NCBI GenBank assembly: GCA_947628325.1
Contig: CANQZL010000045.1
Span: 1 to 9,535, forward strand
Source of the DNA: an uncultured Bacilli bacterium
Lineage (GTDB): Bacteria; Bacillota_I; Bacilli_A; RF39; UBA660
Reading direction: 5' to 3'
Length of the DNA stretch: 9,535 nucleotides
Shown here one piece after another: positions 1 to 5,945 of this stretch. The translations under genes were made by a program, and so were the position numbers. Position 1 is the stretch's first letter; every line of letters starts with the position of its first letter. Below the pieces are notes generated by a model, which was not told the DNA's origin, made no database searches, and saw only the letters and a list, made by a program, of their open reading frames with translations.

Positions 1-55
1 TATTGTGCGCATAAAAAGTTGTAGATAACTTTCCCATTTGCACCAGAAAGATAGC

Positions 56-90
56 AAACTCGAACCCTTTTAATTAGTTCGAGTTTTAAA
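56..90 (+). terminator. Possible intrinsic terminator in repeat copy A
   Basis: AAACTCGAAC (56-65) pairs perfectly with GTTCGAGTTT (77-86) across an 11-nt loop, and TTTTAAAATGTTTT follows. The stem has only four G/C pairs and the T tract is interrupted, so this would be a weak to moderate terminator for a gene lying left of the window. The stem is conserved in copy B while the loop is not, which favours an RNA hairpin over a protein-binding dyad. Confidence 0.45.
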
Positions 91-112
91 ATGTTTTAAT
101 TTATACTATAAT
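84..112 (+). promoter_or_regulatory. Putative promoter for the transglutaminase-like gene
   Basis: A perfect -10 box TATAAT lies at 107-112. A weak -35-like TTTTAA sits at 84-89 with a 17-nt spacer and overlaps the right arm of the hairpin. The predicted start near 119 would leave a leader of about 88 nt before the ATG at 207. The same arrangement recurs in copy B, and this positional conservation is the main support. Confidence 0.4.
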
Positions 113-161
113 TTTTATAGTTGAAATTGATATATTTGCTAATTAAGAAAACACACTTGTA

Positions 162-178
162 AATTGATATTATCAATT
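162..178. promoter_or_regulatory. Perfect 8+1+8 palindrome, possible operator
   Basis: AATTGATA-T-TATCAATT is a perfect 17-bp dyad about 28 bp before the ATG at 207. It lies between a poor -35-like TTGTAA (158-163) and a -10-like TATATA (182-187), which is a classic repressor position. It could equally be a leader hairpin near the ribosome binding site. The dyad is seen directly; its function is inferred. Confidence 0.3.
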
Positions 179-206
179 ATCTATATAGTTTTAGTGGTGA
201 GGAAAA

Positions 207-812
207 ATGCTTTGTTTAACAGAAAATGATAGGCAGATAATAAATAATTGTTATCGTAATTTTTTACAATCTTTAAAAGAAAATTTACAAAGTAATGATG
301 TAAAAGATAGTTTGGATTGCTATGCCATAATAGTTAAATTACTAAAAGATGGACGATTTAGTTTTAATAGTAAAATGAAGTATTCATCATTATTTGATTT
401 CTTAGATTTACCTAATATGACTGAAGGAGCACAAGTTATGTATGGAATAGGATGTTGCCGTCATATAAATTTATTAATAAATGATATTATGAAAACATTA
501 GGTTTTAATTCAACTTTATTATATATAAGAGTTGATGAAACAGATACTTGGCATAAGGCAACCCCTCTTACAGCTAATCATGTAGTTGTTACTTTAAAGG
601 ATAATAATACTGAATATTTATTAGATGCTTATAATAACTTTGTCTTTAAAATAATAGGATATGATTTAGAACCTGTAGAACTAAAAAAGATGGATAATAT
701 ATTAATGAATAAATATTCAGATGATAATGTAAAAAAGATTGGACTAGTACTCAAAAAATATTATAAATTACAAGAATTAGGTATAGATTATGTATATGAT
801 TATGGCTATTAA
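207..812 (+). CDS. Transglutaminase-like superfamily protein
   Basis: A 201-residue protein whose central part has the ordered Cys-His-Asp layout of the transglutaminase-like (papain-fold) superfamily. A GIGCCRH segment gives Cys83/Cys84, an NHVVVTL strand gives His125, and LLDAYNN gives Asp140. Family members are cysteine peptidases, amidases or transferases, and the substrate cannot be told from sequence. There is no signal peptide or membrane segment, so it is probably cytosolic. The ATG follows GGTGAGG at 196-202, a rather short gap of 4 nt. It stands alone between the copy A promoter and a large hairpin at 814-868, with the Nudix gene 150 bp downstream in the same direction. The triad is clear, but the exact family is not recognised. 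Confidence 0.72.
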   Translation: MLCLTENDRQIINNCYRNFLQSLKENLQSNDVKDSLDCYAIIVKLLKDGRFSFNSKMKYSSLFDFLDLPNMTEGAQVMYGIGCCRHINLLINDIMKTLGFNSTLLYIRVDETDTWHKATPLTANHVVVTLKDNNTEYLLDAYNNFVFKIIGYDLEPVELKKMDNILMNKYSDDNVKKIGLVLKKYYKLQELGIDYVYDYGY

Positions 813-813
813 A

Positions 814-868
814 AAAATAGTCTTAAAGCACCATAGGATAATATAACGATTTAAAAAAAGACTATTTT
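814..868 (+). terminator. Possible terminator hairpin after the transglutaminase-like gene
   Basis: AAAATAGTCTT (814-824) pairs perfectly over 11 bp with AAGACTATTTT (858-868), beginning just after the stop codon at 810-812. The loop of 33 nt is long for an intrinsic terminator and the T tract is part of the stem. It may therefore be a terminator or a stabilising 3' hairpin. Confidence 0.4.
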
Positions 869-895
869 ATGATAAAAAACATTATAAAAAAAATT

Positions 896-916
896 TATAA
901 TGTGTAAAGAACACAT
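896..916 (+). promoter_or_regulatory. -10-like box with adjoining dyad before the Nudix gene
   Basis: TATAAT occurs at 896-901 and overlaps the dyad ATGTGT-N5-ACACAT at 900-916. A second TATAAT at 941-946 lies too close to the ribosome binding site (953-958) to be a comfortable promoter. Neither has a recognisable -35 box. A repressor-type operator over the transcription start is possible, but this is weak evidence. Confidence 0.25.
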
Positions 917-964
917 GAAAGAAGAAAATGATAGCTATGATATAATAAAAAAGAGGTGACTGTT

Positions 965-1483
965 TTGAAAGAAGTTATATATAATTATGATTATCTAACA
1001 GAAGAAGATATTACAGAAATTGTTATTAGAATGAAAGCTTTAATCATCAATTCTGATAATATTTATATTGGAAATGAAAATGGAATATTTCAGTTCCCAG
1101 GAGGGCATTTAGAAGACGGAGAAACATTTAAAGAATGTTTAAAAAGAGAAGTTTTAGAAGAAACAGGTATTACATTAGAGGATAAGGAAATTGAGCGTCC
1201 TTTTATGAAAGTTACATTTATGAATAAGGATTGGCCTGAAATAGGTAAAAATAGAAAGGCTGAAATATATTATTATGTTATAAAAACGGATAAAAAACCA
1301 GATTTATCAAAGGTAAAATATACAGATCATGAAAAAGCAGGAAATTTTAAAATTGAAGAAATTCCATTAAAATTTGCTATTGACAAAATAAGGGATAATA
1401 TTCCAAATAACGAAAAAAATAAAGTTATTTCTCCTGATATGATTTCTGCAATAGAAGAATATTTAAAACAATGTTATGAATGA
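965..1483 (+). CDS. Nudix hydrolase
   Basis: A 172-residue protein with an exact Nudix box (G-x5-E-x7-REVLEETGI) at about residues 47-69, preceded by the usual FPGG turn. The glutamates of REVLEE would bind the divalent metal. Nudix enzymes hydrolyse a nucleoside diphosphate linked to another moiety, such as oxidised dNTPs, ADP-ribose or NADH. The substrate here is not predictable. A TTG start at 965 is preferred because GAGGTG (953-958) sits 6 nt before it. An in-frame GTG at 956 lies inside that ribosome binding site and is unlikely. The protein is cytosolic, with no other domain visible. The gene ends with TGA and is followed by repeat copy B about 65 bp downstream. The family is sure, the substrate unknown. 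Confidence 0.88.
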   Translation: MKEVIYNYDYLTEEDITEIVIRMKALIINSDNIYIGNENGIFQFPGGHLEDGETFKECLKREVLEETGITLEDKEIERPFMKVTFMNKDWPEIGKNRKAEIYYYVIKTDKKPDLSKVKYTDHEKAGNFKIEEIPLKFAIDKIRDNIPNNEKNKVISPDMISAIEEYLKQCYE

Positions 1484-1588
1484 ATCGATTTGAAATACAA
1501 ATTTGCATATTGTCTAATCTATATTTTTTAAAAATTATGATTGTTATAAAGCTGTAAACAACTATAAAACTTGTACCATAAATAAATG

Positions 1589-1620
1589 AAACTCGAATCA
1601 CCATGTTCGAGTTTTAAAAT
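1589..1620 (+). terminator. Possible intrinsic terminator in repeat copy B
   Basis: AAACTCGAAT (1589-1598) pairs with GTTCGAGTTT (1605-1614) across a 6-nt loop, followed by TTTAAAATG. The only change in the stem relative to copy A turns a C-G pair into a U-G pair, which keeps pairing in RNA. It would end transcripts of the Nudix gene, probably inefficiently given the short T tract. Confidence 0.45.
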
Positions 1621-1640
1621 GTTTAAATTTATGTTAAAAT
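1612..1640 (+). promoter_or_regulatory. Putative promoter for the 1702-4960 gene run
   Basis: A -10-like TAAAAT at 1635-1640 and a weak TTTTAA at 1612-1617 with a 17-nt spacer sit exactly where copy A has its TATAAT and TTTTAA. The right arm of the hairpin overlaps the -35 region. The predicted start near 1647 gives a leader of about 55 nt to the ATG at 1702. Confidence 0.35.
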
Positions 1641-1701
1641 TTTTATAGGTTGAAATTTAATATATCAATATAAAAAAATAAATATTCTTGAGGTATAAAA
1701 T

Positions 1702-2436
1702 ATGAATGAAAAGTTATTCTATTTTTCTGATAACACAAAGTTATGTGGAATATTAAACAAATTAAATAATACTAATGAATTAGTCATTATTTGTCATGCA
1801 AGAACTAGTAGCAAAGATTCTCGACCAACAACATTATTAGCTGAAGCACTATCGAAAAATAATATCAATAATTTTAGATTCGATTTTATTGCATGTGGCG
1901 AATCATCTGGTGACATATCTAACTATACAGTTACAAATATGGTTAATAATTTAAATGATACATTATATAAAATGAAAAAAGATTATGACTTTGAAAACTT
2001 TATATTAATTGGTTGTAGTATGGGAGCAAGAATTATATCTTTGGTTAATCATAACCAATTTAATATAAAAAAAATAATTTTATGGTATGGAGCATTGAAT
2101 TATCCTCAAAAAATTTTTAATTTACCTTCAAAGAAAGAAAAAATAGCTAAAAAACAAGGGTATTATTGTGTAGAAAAAGGTATAATGCTAAGTTACAATT
2201 ATTTTATTGATGAAAGAAAATATTGTGCCTATAAAAATTTGTATACTTGGGAAGTCCCAAAGTTATTTATTCATGGTACTAATGATCATTATGTAAATTA
2301 TAAATCTTCTATAAAAGTTTCTAAAAAATGTAAAAATGCTAAATTAATATTAATTAAAAATGGTGATCACGGTTTTCATAATGAAGATAGTATGAATTTA
2401 GCTCTTAAAGAAACAATTAATTTTATAATTAATTAA
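1702..2436 (+). CDS. Alpha/beta hydrolase (serine esterase or peptidase-like)
   Basis: A 244-residue single-domain alpha/beta hydrolase. The nucleophile elbow GCSMG puts the catalytic serine at 106. The acid is probably Asp195 in HGTNDHYV and the base His223 in NGDHGF. A CHART segment (residues 31-35) follows the first long strand and would form the oxyanion hole. The length and the HGTxD/GDHGF spacing resemble S33 serine aminopeptidase-like and acyl-esterase proteins (for example feruloyl esterase-like), but the substrate is unknown. There is no signal peptide, so it is likely cytosolic. TGAGGT at 1689-1694 lies 7 nt before the ATG. The next gene, a Nudix hydrolase, begins 41 nt downstream with no terminator between them. 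The call to the fold is firm. Confidence 0.85.
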   Translation: MNEKLFYFSDNTKLCGILNKLNNTNELVIICHARTSSKDSRPTTLLAEALSKNNINNFRFDFIACGESSGDISNYTVTNMVNNLNDTLYKMKKDYDFENFILIGCSMGARIISLVNHNQFNIKKIILWYGALNYPQKIFNLPSKKEKIAKKQGYYCVEKGIMLSYNYFIDERKYCAYKNLYTWEVPKLFIHGTNDHYVNYKSSIKVSKKCKNAKLILIKNGDHGFHNEDSMNLALKETINFIIN

Positions 2437-2477
2437 TATCTTATTTATGAAAAACTATATTACAAGGAAGTGTTATT

Positions 2478-3086
2478 ATGTCTAATAAAGAACTACTAGA
2501 TAGTATAAGAAAATTATCAAATCAAGAAAAGAGAAATATTTCTTACGATACTTTAATTAAATTAATGAATCAATTATCATCTGATGAAATTATTGAGTTA
2601 AGTAACATCATTGGTTATCCCGTATTTACAAGATTATGTATGGGAGTTTTAAATCATAAATTTATTTTATTACAAGATGGTGCAGCTGCTATTATCGTAA
2701 ATAAAAAAGGACAAATATTACTTCAGTCAAGAGCAGATAATAATAAATGGGGACTTCCTGGAGGATGTCAAGAACTAGGCGAGAGATTTGAAGAAACTAT
2801 AATAAGGGAAGTTAAAGAAGAAACAAATTTAGACATAAAAGAAGAAGATTTAGAATTAATAGCGATTGTTTCTGGTAAAAGTCGAAGGAAAGTATATCCT
2901 AATGGTGATATTGTTATTAATAATACAGCGTTATATTGCATTAAAAATTACTCTGGTCCTCTAAAATGGAATAGTGAATCAAAAAATATGAAATTCTTTC
3001 CTTTAGATAATTTGCCTCCTAATCAACATGATCAAGATTTAATTGAAATTTATAGAAAAAAAATAAATAAGTTAAATGATAAGTGA
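2478..3086 (+). CDS. Nudix hydrolase with N-terminal helical extension
   Basis: A 202-residue protein with a Nudix box at about residues 96-118 (G-x5-E-x7-REVKEETNL). Asn replaces the usual Gly near its end, a common tolerated variant. The catalytic REVKEE residues are intact. The first 65 or so residues form a Lys/Glu-rich helical extension absent from the Nudix protein at 965-1483, so the two are not recent duplicates. The WGLPGG turn and REVKEETNLDI resemble MutT/YjhB-like and ADP-ribose-pyrophosphatase-like Nudix proteins. The substrate is not predictable. AAGGAAG at 2464-2470 lies 7 nt before the ATG. The gene sits between the alpha/beta hydrolase and the DUF1835-type gene, whose start is 16 nt past its TGA stop, so it is very likely part of one operon. 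Confidence 0.88.
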   Translation: MSNKELLDSIRKLSNQEKRNISYDTLIKLMNQLSSDEIIELSNIIGYPVFTRLCMGVLNHKFILLQDGAAAIIVNKKGQILLQSRADNNKWGLPGGCQELGERFEETIIREVKEETNLDIKEEDLELIAIVSGKSRRKVYPNGDIVINNTALYCIKNYSGPLKWNSESKNMKFFPLDNLPPNQHDQDLIEIYRKKINKLNDK

Positions 3087-3102
3087 TTTGGGTGGTAAAA
3101 AG

Positions 3103-3825
3103 ATGAAAACAAATATTATTTTAGATGGTTCTACATACATTACAATGAGTAAGAGTAAAATCTTAAAAGACATCATTGCTTTTGATACAATTTTATCTGT
3201 TACTGATTTATCTTTATTAGATAATTATGAAATAATTTTACCAAAAGAAATATTTAATCAAGAAAAAAAGTATTCTTTTAAAAATTCTATGAATAAATTA
3301 AATAGAAAACTTTCTTTAAATAATCCCTTAAGAATTTGGACTAGTCATTATGACATTGAATCGTATTTGTTATTTTTATATTTATGTAACTATTTGAAAG
3401 ATAAAAAGTGTAATATTTCCGTAGTTTATTCTGATGAATATAATATTGATTGCTATTCACCTTCCTGTATGAATGTTGAAGAATTAGAAACATTAAAAAA
3501 ATTAGAACACTTGTTAACAGAAGATGAAATAAATAATTATGCACAAAAATGGTTACAAATAAAAAACAATCCTAATGATATGAGAATTTTAGCAAATAGT
3601 AATGTAAAATGTATTTCTTTTGATTATTTTGATGAAGATATTATTAAGAAAATTAAAGAAGTTGGAACTATTAAAATAAGTCGTTTAACAGTATTATTAA
3701 TGGTTGATTATCATTTATCAGATACTATTATTTTTTACTTAATAAAAAGATTAATTAATCTTAAAAAAATAAAAATATTAAAAGAAAACAAAGAACACTT
3801 TTTTATAAGTACAATTACTTGTTAG
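3103..3825 (+). CDS. DUF1835/DUF3658-type protein of unknown function
   Basis: A 240-residue protein. Its N-terminal half resembles DUF1835, with the diagnostic stretch RIWTSHYDIESYLLFLYLCNYL at residues 77-98 and a following strand NISVVYSDEYN. A conserved-looking MNVEEL (123-128) comes next. The C-terminal half (about 138-235) resembles the DUF3658 partner domain, with NxxxMRIL, an ISFDYFDEDI segment and a helical tail. No enzymatic activity is established for this pair. The start at 3103 is chosen because GGGTGG (3090-3095) lies 7 nt upstream. An in-frame ATG at 3076 would overlap the end of the Nudix gene and has no such site. The gene is packed between the Nudix gene (16 nt) and the kinase fusion (43 nt). 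The family call is by pattern recognition. Confidence 0.7.
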   Translation: MKTNIILDGSTYITMSKSKILKDIIAFDTILSVTDLSLLDNYEIILPKEIFNQEKKYSFKNSMNKLNRKLSLNNPLRIWTSHYDIESYLLFLYLCNYLKDKKCNISVVYSDEYNIDCYSPSCMNVEELETLKKLEHLLTEDEINNYAQKWLQIKNNPNDMRILANSNVKCISFDYFDEDIIKKIKEVGTIKISRLTVLLMVDYHLSDTIIFYLIKRLINLKKIKILKENKEHFFISTITC

Positions 3826-3868
3826 AGATGTTTAATATTTAAAAAAATAAATTTAAGGAATGATTATT

Positions 3869-4960
3869 GTGCAAAATAAATATCTAAAAGTTATGTTTGG
3901 TAATAAAGGAGCTAATTATGTATATAAAATAGGGAAAGTTAATATAGCTAATACTTGGAATCCTCAAGCTAAAAAAAGTCGAGATTTTGGTGGTTTTAAT
4001 TTTTCTACAGAAGACAAGATTATAAGATGGTTGCATCGTGGTGATACCATTTATGATGTAGAAGTTCCTGATGATGCTGAAGTAGTAGATGTTGTAGAAT
4101 CAGCTACACCACATGGTGTTTTTAGAAGTAATAAAATTATTATTTCCAATCCTCGAAAAGTAACAGATGAGATGGCTTTACATTTTTATAAAATTTCTAC
4201 TATACCAGAAATTGCCTATTATAAAGCTCTAGGAGCAGTTTGTTTAATGAATTATCATAATACAGCATTAGCTATTTTGAAAGATAAAGTAAATAGTGAA
4301 AATATTGATTTAGTATTATCTGAATGGAATGATTTTATTAATTTAAATAAAGATGAAAATCGTAATAATGCTAATGAATTAACAATGGATGTAAATGAAT
4401 GGCTACTTGAAATTAAATCTAATCTATCAATTAGTAGATTTGTTGATAAGCCTCCTTACTTAAAAAAAATTACTAAAGATAAAGTTATCAATATAACAGG
4501 AGAATCTGGTAGTGGTAAATCTTATTATAGTAAACAATATATGAATAATAATAAATATATAGTAATTGATACAGATTTAATCTTTAGTAACGAAGAAACT
4601 AATAATCAAGAAATATTAAAAATGAGAGATTTATTTAAAGAAAAAACAAAAGATTACTTAATAACAAACTTTGATGAATGTTATTTAAAAATATTAACTT
4701 ATTATAAAGATACTAATAAAACTATTGTTATTGATTCAGCTCAATATCGTAATATAAAAGATTATTCTATTTTAAAAGGCGAAATTATTGTAATAAGAAC
4801 TAGTATAGAAACTTGTTATAAAAGATGTCTTGATAGATGGAAATATATAAATAAAGATTTTTCTAATGAAGAATATCAAAAATATATTAGTAAAAAAATG
4901 AAAGTATTTGATTGGTATAAATCTTTAAATAAATTTATAAATAAAATTGCTGAATTATAA
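3869..4960 (+). CDS. Two-domain protein: uncharacterised N-terminal domain fused to a P-loop kinase
   Basis: A 363-residue protein. The C-terminal part (about 205-363) is a small P-loop kinase: Walker A GESGSGKS at 211-218, a DxD motif (Asp234, Asp236) where AAA_33, polynucleotide-kinase and zeta-toxin-like kinases keep a catalytic acid, a Walker B-like IVIDSAQ at Asp289, and a basic lid KRCLDRWK near 318-325. The N-terminal part (about 1-160) has FGGFNFST (40-47), WLHRGD (54-59), IYDVEVPDDAEV (61-72) and GVFRSNKIIISNP (83-95). This pattern vaguely recalls ADP-ribosyltransferase folds, which is only an inference. GTG at 3869 is preferred because AAGGA (3855-3859) is 9 nt upstream; ATG at 3860 directly abuts that site. 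It is the last gene of the run starting at 1702. The substrate of the kinase, and whether it acts on RNA, nucleotide or drug, is unknown. Confidence 0.75.
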   Translation: MQNKYLKVMFGNKGANYVYKIGKVNIANTWNPQAKKSRDFGGFNFSTEDKIIRWLHRGDTIYDVEVPDDAEVVDVVESATPHGVFRSNKIIISNPRKVTDEMALHFYKISTIPEIAYYKALGAVCLMNYHNTALAILKDKVNSENIDLVLSEWNDFINLNKDENRNNANELTMDVNEWLLEIKSNLSISRFVDKPPYLKKITKDKVINITGESGSGKSYYSKQYMNNNKYIVIDTDLIFSNEETNNQEILKMRDLFKEKTKDYLITNFDECYLKILTYYKDTNKTIVIDSAQYRNIKDYSILKGEIIVIRTSIETCYKRCLDRWKYINKDFSNEEYQKYISKKMKVFDWYKSLNKFINKIAEL

Positions 4961-4985
4961 TTTTTAATAAGATAATAAAAAAATA

Positions 4986-5013
4986 TTTACTAAATAAAAA
5001 AAAGTGATATAAT
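4986..5013 (+). promoter_or_regulatory. Sigma-A promoter for the 5035 gene
   Basis: TTTACT (4986-4991) and TATAAT (5008-5013) are 16 nt apart, and a TG three bases before the -10 box makes it an extended -10. The predicted start near 5020 leaves a very short leader containing AGGAGG at 5024-5029. This marks the 5035 gene as its own transcription unit. Confidence 0.7.
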
Positions 5014-5034
5014 ACCTAACGACAGGAGGATTAT

Positions 5035-5814
5035 ATGGAAAATTTCAATAGAGAAGAAAAATATTTTTATGATGCAATGTATGCTATTCCAACCGAATAT
5101 ACTTATGAATCTTTATGGCATCAAAAGTCTTTAGATAAAAAATCACTTAACGAAGCAATAAATGTTAATTATGATAGTAAAACTAAAACTTTTAAATTAA
5201 ATGGACCAATAATTGCAAATTCTATTTTAATAAATTATGCCAATGTGTCTAAGGAAATTTATGAAAAATTAGTAAATGCTATATATACTTATCCTGATAT
5301 TGCTAGAACTGTTATAGATGGTGTTTCTAATGATAATTGGTCATTCTTATTAATGACTTTAATAAATCCTAATTTGGTATTAACTGCTGAACAAAAAGCA
5401 TTTGCTGTAAGAGAAGCAATTGATAAAGTAACTACTAAAAGTAATGATGATGAAAAACTTTCTCCTAAGGCACATGGTCAAGGATATTTTGATATAAGAT
5501 ACTTTATATTAAGAAATTCTAATTGGTCTAGAGAAGAAAAAGAAATGTTAATTAAGTCTTTCTACCCAAATATTCATGAATATTCAAAAACCTTAGAAAG
5601 ATGGAAATTAGCTATATTAATAGGATACTTAAATAAAAATGGTATAACTAGTAAAGAGGAGATTGAATTGGCAAAATTAAATTGCGATGAAATTATTTCT
5701 TCACTTTACGAAGATAAAAACACAAGTGATGTTATAAAAAGTGAAATTGAATTTTGCAAAATAATGAGTGAGTTAACACCAAGTGATCTAACTCTTAGTC
5801 TTAAAAATAATTAA
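5035..5814 (+). CDS. Hypothetical protein, mostly helical
   Basis: A 259-residue protein that I do not recognise. It has no signal peptide, membrane span or catalytic motif that I can identify. The sequence looks like a series of amphipathic helices, for example around residues 60-100, 118-135, 165-210 and 215-255. It contains one glycine-rich patch (AHGQGYFDIRYF, near 147-158) and several Trp/Tyr residues. A helical-repeat or scaffold-like cytosolic protein is possible but unproven. AGGAGG ends 5 nt before the ATG and a good promoter precedes it. A clear intrinsic terminator follows at 5825, so it is monocistronic. It lies between the accessory enzyme run and the cold-shock gene. Confidence 0.7.
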   Translation: MENFNREEKYFYDAMYAIPTEYTYESLWHQKSLDKKSLNEAINVNYDSKTKTFKLNGPIIANSILINYANVSKEIYEKLVNAIYTYPDIARTVIDGVSNDNWSFLLMTLINPNLVLTAEQKAFAVREAIDKVTTKSNDDEKLSPKAHGQGYFDIRYFILRNSNWSREEKEMLIKSFYPNIHEYSKTLERWKLAILIGYLNKNGITSKEEIELAKLNCDEIISSLYEDKNTSDVIKSEIEFCKIMSELTPSDLTLSLKNN

Positions 5815-5824
5815 GTATAAAATG

Positions 5825-5845
5825 CTACCAGTAATGGTAGTTTTT
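5825..5845 (+). terminator. Intrinsic terminator
   Basis: CTACCA (5825-5830) pairs with TGGTAG (5835-5840) across a GTAA tetraloop and is followed directly by TTTTT, ten bases after the stop of the 5035 gene. The stem core CTACC/GGTAG recurs in the terminator at 6284-6308. Confidence 0.85.
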
Positions 5846-5880
5846 AATTTGTAATAAAAAATTTTAAAAAAAATTAATTT

Positions 5881-5913
5881 TCGACAAATATCGACAAAGC
5901 GACGTGCGATAAT
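5881..5913 (+). promoter_or_regulatory. Promoter region of the cold-shock gene with phased CGAC repeats
   Basis: An extended -10, TGC followed by GATAAT (5908-5913), lacks a good -35 box at 16-18 nt. Instead two TCGACAAA repeats start exactly 10 bp apart (5881 and 5891), with a third CGAC at 5900-5903. This is a locally G/C-richer patch in very AT-rich DNA. The phased repeats could bind an activator. That role is inferred; the repeats and the -10 box are seen. Confidence 0.5.
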
Positions 5914-5945
5914 CTTTTTGTGCTAAACTAAGAGGAGGAATAAAA

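Larger units (their letters stand above)
16..135. repeat. Intergenic direct repeat, copy A (stem-loop plus promoter module)
   Basis: This stretch aligns with 1549-1665. The first 40 bases match at about 26 of 40 positions with no gaps. The ten-base stem arms differ at one position. The segment 77-120 matches 1605-1648 at about 40 of 44 positions. Only the hairpin loop differs in length, 11 versus 6 nt. Each copy sits just upstream of a gene (207 and 1702), so it looks like a duplicated regulatory unit or a small non-coding mobile element. The repeat may extend to the window's left edge with a gap. Its wider distribution is not visible here. Confidence 0.6.
1549..1665. repeat. Intergenic direct repeat, copy B (stem-loop plus promoter module)
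   Basis: Second copy of the module at 16-135, in the same orientation, lying between the Nudix gene and the alpha/beta hydrolase gene. The stem arms, the TTTTAAAATGTTT stretch, the -10 region and the TTTTATAG plus TTGAAATT tail are all kept. The loop is shorter and the outer 40 bases have diverged most. The two copies bracket a segment of about 1.5 kb with two genes. Confidence 0.6.

Noticed and set aside
56..86. CGAAC...GTTCG arms as a Gram-positive LexA (SOS) box, also at 1594-1610
   Set aside because: LexA boxes need a 4-bp spacer between CGAAC and GTTCG. Here the spacers are 11 and 6 bp and vary between copies, and the arms extend to a 10-bp stem, which fits an RNA hairpin better.
1488..1502. 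ATTTG-N5-CAAAT hairpin just after the first Nudix gene
   Set aside because: Five weak pairs with no T tract directly after it. The stem-loop at 1589-1614 is the better terminator candidate.
16..1665. Integron-type attC sites flanking gene cassettes
   Set aside because: No RYYYAAC/GTTRRRY core sites in the required positions and no integron integrase in the window. The repeats look like terminator-promoter units instead.
3341..3544. Reverse-strand open frame of 67 codons
   Set aside because: It lies wholly inside the DUF1835-type gene on the other strand, has no ribosome binding site that stands out, and its product looks like the reverse of an AT-rich coding region.
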